DNA from: Ophthalmolycus amberensis | Taxonomy: Eukaryota > Chordata > Actinopteri > Perciformes > Zoarcidae | Length of the DNA: 64,000 nt | Direction: 5' to 3' | Assembly: GCA_024529925.1 (NCBI GenBank) | Contig: JAFEUB010001422.1 | Span: forward strand, 558,001-622,000 | Part shown: piece after piece, positions 1-14,400 of the stretch | Numbering within the stretch: position 1 is the first letter of the stretch | Layout: the number at the start of each line of letters is the position of its first letter | The notes under the pieces: model-generated | The model's database searches: none | What the model was told of the DNA's origin: nothing | What the model saw: the letters and a program-made list of their open reading frames with translations, nothing else | Position numbers and translations under genes: made by a program

Positions 1-342
1 TAGGTTCATCCACAGTTCCTCACGCTTGGACAGTAGTTTGGAAGCAATGCGCAACCTCACCGCTAGATGCCACTAACGGCTACAACTGGCCCTTTGGCCA
101 ATTTATACGTAACGTTGACATGTTTCTAAAGTAAGTTACATCCAAAATCATTAGGTGTTTAACTTGTGCGACAGGTGCTTCACCTAACCTTGCTGGCGTT
201 AGCTGACTTAAAGTGACCATGTCTCTTCACTGAGTTTACAGCAGCATTGTTTTTGTTAGTATTGTTAGCTGCTTGCGTACATAAGCCATAACCCGAGAAG
301 GGTGGGTGTTTGGAAGCACAGCGTCTGCAGCATAATTAAAAC
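1..342 (+). other. 5' flank and presumed 5' UTR of zmym4
   Basis: No coding frame is supported here. The stretch lies directly upstream of the zmym4 start codon, so it should hold the promoter and 5' UTR, but I see no clear TATA box and cannot place the transcription start. The start context at 341-346 reads acATGG, with a favourable G at +4. Confidence 0.4.
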
Positions 343-3300
343 ATGGCGGAGTCGGAGGAATTTAGACTTAAAAGATTAAAGGTAAGAAATATAAACATAA
401 TGTATTCAAAGCAACACCCAAACGGTTAGCTAAATTGGTTTGCTGATATCTACATGACATTCCGTTATAACGTTAGTGGGCTAGCTTCTGGTTGGGATGT
501 GCACATTGAAGCTAACGTTAGCTCGCTAGCCTAACGTTACGAACCCGTAGCTCGCTGCTATCCTGCACTGATACACACCGCCACGCCAAGCTGCGCCTAT
601 AACAGCCGGACGACTTGATAATGTGAAAACGAACATATTCCATAGTATATGACGCAGGGCTTCTGATGAACCCCAGCAGCATTTATTAACCCAGCACCGC
701 AGCTGATGACCGGTTCCACAAAGGTTGCATCGCGGAGGACTGCTGCGAACAATAAAAAAGTGGATATTTTATTGAATTTAAGTGTAGGCATGCGAGTCAC
801 TTACTTAAATGTAATGTTTACTCAAACTCCAGCAACTACTAAGATGTCTCACTGGATCACTTGAGTGTTTGTATATACGTTTACAAATTACAAGTGTGCC
901 AGGACGCGATACGTTTGATGAATTTTGAATGGGGTTTGGTGGGACGCCTTCTCCACACCGGACAGCATTCGGCCTGGATCACTAGAATCCACAATAGCAA
1001 GACATTGATAGCATTAAGGTTCGTATAGCTAGTTCCCTTAAACGTGGACACGAAGAGCTTGTATTCAGTGAGGGGAGGACGTTATTTAGTGATATTGTTC
1101 CTTGTGTTAACCCAAACATATGCTCACCTTATCTCATAGACGGAGAGACTACATTATTTCTTCCCAGCTCAACATTCAAACACACTGAAACACACTTAGA
1201 TTGATGTGATTTTTGTGCATAGTACTGTCACTTTTGTGTTATTACTTATGTTATTATGTGATGGTGATGGCTTGAATTTGGCTTTCCAGCCATTTGTATC
1301 TAAAATGGGTTTGTTATTGTAGGCAGTCTGTGTGCAGTATAGGCACTTGTTTGGCACTCATGTCTATAGTGGATGAAGACAGACCTGCACTGTATGCAGT
1401 AGTTGGACTAATATACCTTATTCTGTGGTAAGCATTTTGACATGCGATAACAAGAACAGCACAAATGTAATCAACAACATTAAAGGTGGCTGCACCTACG
1501 CAGCCCTGGTATTGTGCATGTTGTGTGTGTGACATGGCTGTTAAATGGAGCAGAGAGAGATTTAGATCCACCTGTGCTCTTCCCACTACAACAAGAACAT
1601 AAAACATAAAGGTCTACAAAGACATTAAAATGTAACCACTGATGTTACAAGTAACCGTAGATACACCAGTGCTTAGCTTTCGATTGCCCAGTGCTTAATT
1701 TGAAGTGAAAAGTACAGTTGTGATGTACAAATGTCCCTCACTATGTGCAACTGACACATAGGTAAACAAACATTGTCACATTGTTGTCTTAGATGAGATT
1801 AGCGGGAGGTTTGTGGGGCATTTCACAATCTGATGGTTCATTAAATTGAAAATATAAAAATGTAAAAACAGATGATCAGGTGTTTTTATTCCTTAAATGA
1901 GTCTGAGTAAAGAAGTGTGTGACTTGTTTAGTAAATCTTTGAAGATAAAGTTGCAGCTATAGTATTTATAGTTGGGGTAACAGTTTCTCAATAATGAATA
2001 TTTTGTTACTTTGAGGTTTAAAGGTTTGACAGTGAGGAATTGAAGATGAATGTGCATTTTTCTTTGAGTGCTAAACAGGAATTCCCAAACCTTTTTCTTC
2101 CCTACAGCACGAGCAGCGCCTGTCCAGAGTGTTTGACGAAGTGATGGGGCTTGGAGACTTTGCTGACTCCTCCAGGGGCTCTGCCAGCTCTTCCCGGAGT
2201 GGAGGTCAGGATGAGACAAAGGCAGTAGAAGAAACTTCAGGACAAGGGGAACACCAACCGGTAGAAGAAGAGGATAGCAACGGCAGCAGTAAAGAAGAAA
2301 AGATGGATGAGGGTGTGGGAGAGTCATCCTTTCCTCGCAGTTCCTCCCCTTCCATGGTCCGACCCTCCTCGTTTACCATGGGAGCTAACGAAAGAGGAGG
2401 AGGAAGTGGAGGGGCTGCATGTGATGACTCACTAGATGGCCTTCCTGCGTTTGGGCCAGAAGAAGAGGAAGAGGAGGAAGATGACGAAGAAGATGAAAAC
2501 TGGCACTTTTCCCTGCCAATGGGCAGCCTGGAGGATGCTAATGTGGGTAAGGCAAACCGAAAAGCAGTCAAACCAAGAGTCGGAAACAACGCAACTCCAG
2601 GCAAACCCTCTGCCCTTCAGCCCAGAGAGGAGGAGGAAGAGGAAGAGGAGGAGGAGGAGGAGGAGGAGGAGGAGAGGGAAGAGAGCACAGGCTCTGCCAA
2701 CACCTCACACTCCTCAAAGGATCACACACCTGAAAACAGCCGAGGTAAAGAGAGCTGCATGCACAAGAGAATTTAGACAGTTGTAAAGGACAAGATTGCT
2801 CACTAATGCCATATTTTACACATTGAGTTCAGTTCATTTGTCACAGAGAGTGCTGTTCAGCCTGTGAACACAGTTGTATATTGTCCTCTGTGGCTCCAGA
2901 GGGAGCTTCCTGCAGTTTGAGAAAAATAACCCTGATGATGTCATTGTGATGGCACCAGGTTTATTAGAGCTTTGGAAGAAATGGGCATTAACCAGGCAGG
3001 GAGGGTCTCATGAAAGACACAATTTAGTTTTATTATGGCCAATGTATGGTCCAGTATTTGGAGGGGGCTTGACCTATACTTGAGCATTCTATTTACCTCG
3101 TAAACTGGAATTAGAAGCTTGGAAAGACGTCCCACCCGAGTTGACTGCGTTGCAGTACAACAAGCCCAAAAACCTCAGTGGGGTTTGCTATTAGTAGCCA
3201 TACCAGTTCATAGCAACATGGTCACAGACGGGAGTTGGACAGTATTATACGTATGACTGATTTAGTGGGACAGAAGTGCAAATAAACAGCATATTGCGAC

Positions 3301-6300
3301 AGCTTTTTATTTATTTTTTACTATTGATGAGCAGAGCAGCCATTGTTTTTTGAGGTCTGGCCTGGTGTGGTTCATCCGAGAGTTCAGACGGCGTTCCAGT
3401 TTGACATTTTCACCTGAGTACTTGGTCCGCCTTCCCAGTTCAAATGGAATGCAACATAAGTCGAGATGTCTTGACCTCTGCGTTAATGTTCAATCTTTTT
3501 CTTAACATCTTCATGAAGGTGCAGTGTAAATGACTGCAGTGGCCTTTTAAGTGACTTTGGCTAGTCATCGCATGTAGTTTGTGCTCTGTGGTGGCACCAT
3601 TGGCTCTGGTTGGACATTCTTTCGTATTCTCAGCATATATAACTAAACTGTTCAACAAGTTCTCGGGTCGTCACATGAAAATGGCATCCTTGTTTGCTTA
3701 GTTTCTCTATATTTTATTCTACATTATGTATTCTATTTGTTTTCTTTCTACCCTTCTGTCAGATGGAGGCGTCCTGAACCAGACGGAGGAGACTGAAGAT
3801 AGCCAGGAGAGAGAGGTAGGGATCTGGAAAGATTGTCATGCAACTGCAATTCTAAAATCTTTGAACCTTCAGCAGGTGATTATGAATACTCTTTATTATT
3901 TCAGAGGTCAGAGGCAGCTCCGATTGAGGACAGTACTCCCCCATTGCCTACTACAATCAATATTAAAGATGAGCCAATCGATGAGGGCTACGACAATGCT
4001 TTACTGCCTCAGAGCTCCATCAGACAGATCAAAGAGGAGCTGGAGAATCAGGAGGTGGGTGTGGGGAGAGATCTGCTGTTTATGTTCAGTATGTGTAGAT
4101 TTGTAATAATCGGAGAGGATTTCACCAGAATCGAATGGTATATTTGGATTGAAGCTGCTGACAGCTCATACTGTGTGTTGATTGTTACTAATTGTAGAAT
4201 GGTTTTATAGCAATACAGAAACTTTTCTCGGTGTCTTCAAATCAATAATTTGATTATATGACTTCCAACAGTACTGCCTGGAAAGGCCCAATTAAACCAA
4301 ATCTGATATCTTGATGTGTGCTCATTTCAGGAGGAGCTGAGGATCAGCTCTGTCTACTCTGTAGGTGGAGGGAACACCTTTACATCCCCTTCTGGTGAGT
4401 TCACTTCTTTGTTCTTTGTGACCTATTTCTTCTCATTTGAACATCAGAGTCTTGTGCCCGGTTCATGTTTGTCAGGTAGATACGAAAGAGACATCAGGAA
4501 CAGCAGGAAACTAATGTGGGTTGTTGGTCAAAGTCAGTGGCTTCAAAGCATGAACAGGACATGCTGTGGGCAGTTAGGTTATTGCCGGCAAGAGCTTTTG
4601 GGTTAGTTTGACCATGCTTAAAGTACCAAACCAGTGGTTTTGTTTGAGCCAAATAACTACTGTCTGCTTCCACCTTCTGTTAGTGCCACTCATTTCTCAA
4701 GACATGCATAACAAGCCATATTTTAACTTTTGTAGTATTTTGCAAAATCTTTTATATTGTCAAAATGAAATGTTGGGCGGTACACCCACCTTAAAATGTA
4801 CCTAGTCCTTCACCTGCCAAAACACACGTCCACATTTATAACTCGCTGTACTAAAATCCTGCTGTGTAGTTGGATCGGTTAGCAGGACAGATATCCTGCA
4901 AGGAGGGATGAACAACTTTGTCAACTTTTCTGTGAATCTGCAAGAGAGCTCTGAAATCAGGATGACTTGTCACACATGGAGGTTCATCCGCTGCATTGTT
5001 CATTTTGTAAACAAAAACAACGACTAAATATGTTAATGAAGTTAAACCGGCCATTCCCTCGGTAGTATCTATTTATACTGATTTACTGGGCTGACAGGAA
5101 AACCACGGCTACGGGTATTTACCAGTAGACCCTTTAACAGCAGACATTTTGACAAATCATAGATTTAAGTGCGCCTTTTAAGCACTGCATTCAATCAAGA
5201 TATTCCAGTTCGGGGGCAGTGGTATTGTGCACGCTGGTTCACCAGAATAGCTCAACAGATACATCTGTGTCTGCAGCAAGTGCATCAGAACTGCACAATT
5301 GCCATGCGTGTGTGTTCTATTATTAAGAGTGATCAAAAAATAATATATCTTCTTGTTTACCAACCTTTCCCCTCTTATCCACTCAAGTTCCAGCAGCAGT
5401 CCCAGCTCCCCCTACGGCGACCATTTTTATCCCAGGTAGAAGTGCTGTCCTACAAGCCATGGCTCCCTTCCCTGTCAGACCACCAGCTCCAATCCCAAGT
5501 TCACTACCAGCTCTGGGACCAGCACCCCCCCGCCCACCTCCGCCCTCCGTTCCTGGGAGCGTTCGCTGCAGTGGCTGCTCTAAGGTACTGGTGTAACTTA
5601 GTCCTGCGTAACAAGAGCCCTCTGCATAGATGTGCATATTATTAGGGAAAAGTTAAAGAGTGAACAGCAATCATGTTCTATGCATTGTAATTGACATGGA
5701 ATATTGCAATATGTACTATATTGATCAGATCTAGTTAATCACATGATGAGCAGATACAACTTTTAATGTGTCGGGGCTTTTGGCCGTGATGTAGGGTTTT
5801 ATTTCTTGTTGGTTTAATGTCTCATGGTTCTGTAAATGGCCGTAGGTTCTGCTGAAAGGCCAAACTGCATTCCAAAGAAAAGGTTCCACGCAGCTTTTCT
5901 GCTCCACGGTCTGTCTCACCGGCCACCTGCCTGCAGCCAACAAGAACCGGTCCTGTTTCCAGTGCAACAGGTACATCTTTGTTTCCACGACATCAGTGTG
6001 AACTTAAATCAGGCCTTCATTTAGCTGGCATAAGCTGGCAGTTGGCTCATATGAGTCGTATTCATTTAGCACATGAAAACACTGACGGTCAAACTGTGCA
6101 CTCCTGCTTCAAATCAAAACTATGTATGTATTTTAGGGTGTTGTCTTGCAACCGACAAACATGGGAGTGTAAAGTTTGCCTCAAGACAGCAAGACATTTC
6201 CACCATATTGCTGACCACAAGAGCGTTTTTGATTAAGTTTATAATAAAGCAGCTTTTGTGGATCACTGCATTTGTTTTTTTATCTACTGTATGACCATTT

Positions 6301-8401
6301 AATTCTATGGTGGCCTCATTGAGAAATTGTGTGTTCATTGGGGCACATGTAGAATCCCTAAATCCTATATACTTCCTCACCAAAACACTATATACGTGTG
6401 TGTGTGTAGGTTTTCTTTGCCGTTATTTCACTGTACACATCGTCATTTTTCTTTGAAGTGACAAGTGATTGTCTCAGTTTTAGTAATTTTAAGTTTCATT
6501 ATGTATTCATATATTTTTCCGTATGACTCAAAAAAGAAACGGTTTCATACCGAGTTCTTAAGTTTTGTCGAGGTAATAAACTTGCTGACACTATTGCTTG
6601 AATGCATAATGTATGTTCATTTCAACTCCATGTTTAACTTTTCGTCGTCGTTTCCCTCTTTAGTACGTTCCATCCCCTGGCCTGACTACTGTATTTACCT
6701 CTTGTGCGTGTCTCTCTGCAGGGAGATCCTTCAGCCCAGGGACATGATCACGATTCCAGGAGACGACAACACCTTCATTAACTTCTGTGGCCAGTTCTGT
6801 CTGTCTGTCTTTAGACACAAGAAGAAACAGACTGACAAGATTCCTGATAAAAGACTAGAGAGGAAGCCCGAGAAGCCGCCTGAGAAACCAGTGGAGCGAC
6901 CGCTTGACAAACCCGTTTGTAGTGTCTGTAGAGTCTCTAATAGGGTAAGAGACACAAAAGGCAGATTTTACAGTAACGGCAGATTTTTGTTAAGAAGCCA
7001 AGTCAGCAGTAATTACCACGTTTTTGTCTTTACGGTCTAATTCTTTCTTCTCCTTGTGTTTGACTCTTATCATCTTCGCAGCAGATCGAGCATGAGGTCA
7101 CCCATCAAGGCCGTCTGCACAGACTCTGCAGCGATGCTTGCTTTGTAACATGGCGCAAGATGCGGCACCTAGCAATGAACTGCTGCGAAGGCTGCGGACT
7201 TTACTGTAGCAGCAGCTCAGGCTCCTGTCAGACGCTCACAATCGACAGATCTCAGCTCAACTTCTGTGGTCCCACCTGTATTGGCACCTACAAGCAGGTA
7301 TGCTTTTTTTAAAATAAGGGTTGTTCTGAATTTATGGCAGGAACATGTATGATGAACATTAAGGCCAGTGGTTCTTAAACTTTTCAACGGAGAAACTTTT
7401 GGAGGAAGAAAAAAGAAATACCACTAAGATCATGAACATTGCGCTCACCTTTCTTCTAGTAGTTTCGTGTGTGCCACTTAGAGTTTATCCAACCCCTTTT
7501 TTTTACTGACATGCTTGAAGTGTAAGTCAGCTGCCAAAGTTGTCAGAGATAAAATACTCACTGGTCTCTCCTCTCCACCGCTTCCACTGTGAACCCATGA
7601 GCAAAGTAGCCATCGTCGGAGGGCTTTACCAAGCCTCAGTTATGTACATACAAAGCTTTGAATGAGGTTTTCAAATGGAGCTCTTAAAGAAATCAAATAT
7701 GGAAGCATAATATTTAGTTGGAACTGATTACATCTGTATTTTTCAACAAATTTTGACTTTGGGTTGAGAACTGAGACAATTACAGAGACCGTGTGTGGTT
7801 AGTTAATGTTTCGGTGAGTTATTAATACGGTAATAACAGAAACGTCAACAGCCCTACTCCGTCATCTTGTCATTTGATTACCGTCAGCTGAGCACATTGT
7901 CTTGTTCGTCTCTTCTGTTTTTCTTTTCGTCCCTGTCAAATCTCTGCCCATTATGTAAACCTACAGACTGTGTGTCTGAACGAACAACATTGCTATTGTG
8001 ATTGCCCATTTGTTTACCGTTCCGGCGTCAGAACATCACTTCCGCATCACATTTTCACCCGTCATGCCTCACACACTTTGAGAACCACTGGCTATACTTA
8101 ACATGTTTTCATATTCGTGGCTCCAAATGGCAATAGGATGTGAGTGTCAAGTACCCACAAATCACATAACTTCTGAAATCGCACACTGTACTCATGTTTG
8201 TCAAGCAAATGCAAACTTCTTGAATTCTATTTGTGTTTTTGCGTAGAGTTGCAGAAAGACTGTTGAGTGTGCCTACTGTCACAAAATGGCGATAGTGTCT
8301 TTCACCACCATGGAACGAGACCAAAGAGGCAAAGTCCAGCTTTACTGTTCAGCTGCTTGTGTGGAACGCAGTCGACCACCGCAACACATCCTCACTGGTA
8401 A

Positions 8402-8443
<42 letters not shown>

Positions 8444-11400
8444 CAAGTTTAGATGGTATATGCCACAACAGTCTCCTTCCTGGTTCATGATAAATATACT
8501 AATATTAAGAATTTATTGAATTCAAAACATTACAGGTGCCACCTTACATTATTCAGTATGTATTTTCCATTCGCACCTTATTGTTACCTGAGACTTTATA
8601 TATTTATTATTTGCACTCTTTCCTACCTTATATTGCAACTACTGCACAACAATTCCCCTCAAGATGAATGAAGTTTTATCTTACTTTACTTTTTATTTGA
8701 CCCTTTTCACCGTAGGTGCTGCATTCCCCTGCTGCCTGTGCAAGGTGTCAGCTGTGCCTCAGTATCATCTGGCCATGGTGGACGGCACCATTCGTAACTT
8801 CTGCTCCTATGACTGTGTTTCCGTATACAGGGTAAAGGCACCAAACAGCATACCAACGTTTTTTGTATCCAACAAACGTTGATGGAACATCTGTCGGTCT
8901 AAGCCTTGTCGTCTTGTGGGTTTGACATTGCTGTTATTTTTCTCGCCTCGTCCTCACAGAAGTCCGGGGCCACCTCTCAGCCAGACCTTATCAATGGAAC
9001 CTCCGTTCTCAGGGACCCCTCCCTCAGAGATGCCCCAAAACCAGGGCCCTCTGCAGGAGTCAGCTCAGTCCCTCCCATCCCTCAGGACCACCCATCTTCA
9101 GTCCCCTACCAGAGCCACCATCCCAGTCATACCTCAGTGCCCCCACTGGCGCCTCCCTACCCAGCCATGCCCTCCCCCCCTGTCCCGGGGCAAGCCCAGG
9201 CCAGAGCACCTGCTGGTCAGCCCCTGAAACCAGCAGAGGGCGGGCCCAGTGACACCTCTAAGCTGACCTGCCATCAGTGCAGCAAACAGTTCAACGTGAA
9301 GCCGCTGCTACTCAGTCACCAAGTAAGGAACACAGCTCCCATGCTGACTCTTAAGTATATACGGATACTTAACCCTAACCCGTATGCATGATGAATGTAA
9401 CTCTCATCAACTAACCCTGATGACGATGATGATGATGATATCAATGCTAATTGTTTTCTTTCAGGGTCATATTTCTATGTTCTGCAGTAGGACGTGCTGT
9501 GAGCAGTATAAAACCCAGAAGAATATCCTGATTGTGTGTGAGTTCTGTAAACAGGAGAAAGTGCTCTTTGACACCATCAGCTATAACCAACAGGACCTGA
9601 TCTTCTGCAGGTGAAAGTGAGTAGACATAGTTTTGCTCCTTTAGCCTACATCGTTATTCCTGACGCTTCTGTGGAAGAATTATAGCCTTGTATGAGGTAC
9701 TTCTCCATCGACGGTGTATTGCCTACAGTAAATGGTGGTCGACACGCCCCCGGTTTGGAGAAACGGAGAGGAATACCAGCATGAAAGCTAACTAATGTCC
9801 TTCTGTGGGCAGGAAGCAGCAAAACTTATTTTAGGCACCTAAAAAAATCAATATCGGTTCAAGTGTGCGCTATATTTATAATATTTTCACCCGTTCCCAC
9901 AGGGAACTGAAGCTTCTATATCCATCTATGCTCTCTTCAAAGCTACAAGACTCCATTGACAAAACACAGCGATTTTACCTCGCAGAGCGCAGGAACTCAA
10001 TCAGTTTGGTTGTTTGTGATTTTGGGTGACTTTGGTAAATCCTAACCAACCCTTTTAAAACACAAAAGTCACACAGCAACACAGACTAGAAAGGTGCACT
10101 GAGTAGATCAACCGATGCCCGCCAGGTGTGTCTGCAACGACCACTGCTGTGTTGTGTGATTGAACGAGTACAGCCCACAAATGGCTAACCCCCCGTCTAG
10201 ACACCAATTGCCTGTAAGGCGCCGTTAAACACACTTCATTCAAACTCAAAAACAAGCGGCGACGTATGCAGGCAATCTGCTCGAAGTCGTCGTATAAGAC
10301 GCATCACACACTCTCGCCAAAACAAAGTGAAACTCACTAAGCTGTCTGCCTGCGTAGCTGAGTTGCGTCAATGTACAGTAGTGTGTGTGTGTACTGGTAG
10401 TTCCATTAGCTGTTAGCCAAACACAGTAATGTTTCCCCCCACTGTGTCTCTGGGCGCATAGTAGTGGATGGGAATATTTAAGATGTACTCAGCTGTTTCA
10501 TCGCTAGCGGCACCTGCCAGTCAAGATTAGTGAGTCAGCAGGCAGTCGATTATAAAACGGGCAGTGAAAGGTGTTTGAGAAAGTGAGTCACCGCAACCAT
10601 GAGAGGCCGTTGCGCACGCAGCTATAACTGGGCACCCCAAAAATTATGCAGAATGCGAGATCACCAGTGGACACTCAATCACAGAAGAACACACGCGCAC
10701 ACACTCTTCTGATCGCATTATCCTCCTTGTGGAGGTAATAATAATAATAATAACAAGTGATGAGCTAAAGCAGCGTCTACAGCAGCACATTGCTTTGCTC
10801 CCGTGCTGGTACGCCTGCCTGGTTCTCTAAACTGGGCCAATCGCAATCTACCGCATCACCTCATGCAACCCACTTCAAAAAAAAATCTGCTTATTTAATT
10901 GTATTATTGAAAATGCAGAATGTCTGATAATGCTAGTGGTTCCAATCTTTGCAAAACTAATCACGACAAACTGCCACTCTGACCTTCCATTCTTTTTTAG
11001 GTGAAGAATAAACCTGCATCTAAACAACACATTTATTCACTGTCATTGGACTTGTGGGCTGAAATGTGTATTCTTACTACTGTAATTTCATTAATATAAG
11101 GCCCATCCTTCCTCTGTTCCAGGCTGTAAGCAACTTTTCAAACACGACCTGACATCCCGTAACAAGGATCATCCTTGGCGTCCCTGCACCTACTGCTCCG
11201 GCATCAACCAGAAGATGCTGCACAGCCACTACGGAGGCAGGATGGAGGAGTTCTGTAGAGCCCACTGCATGTCCCAGTACACTGTGCTCTACTATGGGGT
11301 AAGGAGACAGGTGTCCCATTCCACTGTACATTGATAGCAATTGAACCAAGGGGACTGCCGTACTATGTGTTCAACGTGATTATGGTTGTTTTGTTCTTTC

Positions 11401-14400
11401 TACATCTTCTCTTTTCTTCCCTCTTGCTCTTCCTCTCCCGTCCAGATGGGTCGATGTGATGGTTGTCGGAAACAGGGCTATATGGCTGAGAAGCTGCAGT
11501 GTTTGGGTTCAGTCCGTAATTTCTGCAACCTGCCCTGCCTGCTGCAGTACTGCTACCTGCATCTTGAGACGAGCCAGCACACCAGCAGTAACGGTACTGG
11601 AACGGCCCCACAAACACCGTTTGGTAAATTGTGTTACTGCATCGGTGTTGTACAGTATGATGTTGAGTAGCAGTGTACCTGCCGTACATGTACATACGTA
11701 GGTACGGCAATCCGTACGGCCCATGCTCTTGAAAGCGATATCTCAGGAAGGAAGTTCTACAAATTTGGTTGGAAGGTTGAACGGATTAGAGGTCAACGTG
11801 ACCCTAACTCAAGAATTCATATGCTTGAAATGACAAGTTCAGACAAATGTCTAATGGGATAAAATGTGGTGGTGGTTTGATTAATTTGATTGTCAGCAGC
11901 CAAAAGAAACCACCAACTGCAGTCCGATTCTGATTTAAAACCTATCAAAGCCCGATAAATAGATACACCGGCACCATGTCAGTCGGGATATGGAGTGCAC
12001 CCTGTGAGAAGAGGATGGAGGAAAAGATTTTAAAAAAGCAGGAATCTCAGATGGTAAACTACCAAAAGTGTTCTAACCTCGGTATGTTTCTCTCCTCATC
12101 CAGCTCCAACACAGCCCCACCATTCCTCAAAGATGAATCCTGTCATCGCTGATGACGTGTCACTGGCCAACGGCTCTGCCTCTCAGCCCAGTGTGTCAGC
12201 AGACACTGCTCTTACTGGTTAGTTATATCAGTCGATTGTTTCTCTACATTTATGGTATGCACTACTCGCAGTGGGGTTTAATGCAGTGCTGTTTTTATTC
12301 CTCTGTTCTAGGAGCACTTCCGACCTCCAACGTTGATGGCAAGAACCTAGACCATGTACGTGTTGTTTGTGTGCGTGTGTGTGTTTGTTTCTGGTTAGAC
12401 TTAACATCCAACTGTAGGTCTTCACTCAAAAATGAGTTTTTAAATGGTATAATAGGATATGAGAACGGTTCAGATATAAGACACAATCTAATACAGCATA
12501 TTTCTGATTAAGAACCAGATCAGATCTACTTAGTTTCTTTTTGATGTCTGTTCCCAGGCCAGTACTCAGACTGATGCCATGCGAGTGCTAATGCCCCGTC
12601 GCCGTCAAATGAAGAATAAGTCTGTTCTGTGTCGGCCCTTCACCATGGACCAAGAGAGCATGTGCCAGCTGCCCACCCCCTTCGATGATTTAGCAGGTAA
12701 CTACAAAAAACTCCACTCAAACAAGTTGGGTAGTTCAGCCGTGTTCCACCTTGTTCAGACGGGACACAGAACGGCTGCACAGCCGGATTTAGGTGCGCAA
12801 GTTTCACATGGTGCGTGAACCATCCAGCAGTTTGACGGTAAAATGCACTAGTGTCCAAATACCAGGTGTGCATATCGTCTACTTACTGCACACTGTTCAG
12901 ACAGACATTTGAAAGTTTAACTTTATTCATTCACCATTTAAAGCTGATCTTGAGATAATTTTGACGTACATACAATTTTTCTACGTTTTTCCCTGTGTCT
13001 CTACACACTCTGATGTGTGCTTGGTGTGTGAACAATCTCTCAGAAACATCTTGTGTTGCATTGGTCAAACCAAACCGCTCGTAGTTTTGAAGGGTTAGGT
13101 TTCACTTCGAGGCAGTTGCTATGTGTCCTATGACACATATCAGATAAGTTGGTGAGAATCAAGAAGGTGAATCGTCACAAAAGCAAAGAAACATTGTGAA
13201 CTTGCTTTGTGGGATATGATATTGAGCTGTTTTATTCTCACAGTCCACACAAGAAAGACTGTGATATACACTGGGCTAATATTGACCGATTCTGCCATGA
13301 CGAAGATAATATTCTACATTTTGATAATTAAAAAATGGTGAAAGATGAAAGTGGTCAAGACTAACGGTGCTACATTTAGTTACAAACTCAGTATCAGTCA
13401 GTGCCAATACCCACAGCAAACATTCGTAATAACATTAATAATAATGTAATAACTAGTTTTAATAGCACTGTTAAAGGAGCTTATTTTCCTTCTGGCCATG
13501 GCCGGTGTGCCTTTTGTAGGGTGTTTGTCACAACCCTGCACACCATCTAATATATTTTCATTCATATTTTTTTTGGTTCATTCAATTATCCGTTTTTCAC
13601 AACTCGCTGTTTCAATAATTGCACCAGCTCTGCTAGATAGCGCCTCGCAACCTGACCACCCATCCGCGGAAGCATCCACATCTCCAGCGCCATCACCAAA
13701 ACCTCAGGGAGAAACTCAGCTGCGTAACGGCGTGCCAGCGCGCCTGACCGGCCGCCATTTCCTGGCCAGGAGGGAGACCGACTCTGGCTGCAAGGTCTGC
13801 TCGCAACACAAGAGGAGGAGAGTGGAAGAAGAGGAGCAGGGCGGAAAGAAGAAGAAGCCCAAGATGGAGGAGGGGGAGGAGCCAGTGAGGAAAACTGAAG
13901 AAGAGTCGGAGGAGGAGGAGGAGGAGGAGGAGGAGGAGGAGGCGGAGGCGGCAAAGGGAGTAAACTCGGGTGATGCAAAGGACGGGGAGAGCAAAGAGGG
14001 GGAGCACTCGGAAACAAAGCATTGTGAGCAGAAGAGTGGGACAATGAGGAGGCAGACGCCGTATTACTGTAAGACGTGTTCAGGAGAGCCCAGCCTCTGC
14101 CCTGTGCCCTGTTTTGAACTCTACCACACCAGACTGATCTACAAAACAGCTCCTGAACTGGAAGCACAAGGTGAGCCTTCTGAATAACGCAACGCTTTTA
14201 ATATACCATGAAATAGTATTTAAATGTACCTTTGTACCACAGTTGTGTCCACTAGGATTCTTCTTTTGTGTGCAGTGCATGTCAATTACGATAACTGTCA
14301 CTAAATTAAAGGGATAGCCCTGATTTTTTTTTTTGAAGTGGGCTTGTATGCGGTACTTAAACATAGTCAGTTTATTCCCTTTAGTAGGTGGCGGTCGGGA

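Noticed and set aside
13586..14167. Minus-strand Pro-rich 193-codon frame
   Set aside because: Antisense shadow of the Glu-rich plus-strand exon; Pro/Ser runs come from the GAG repeat.
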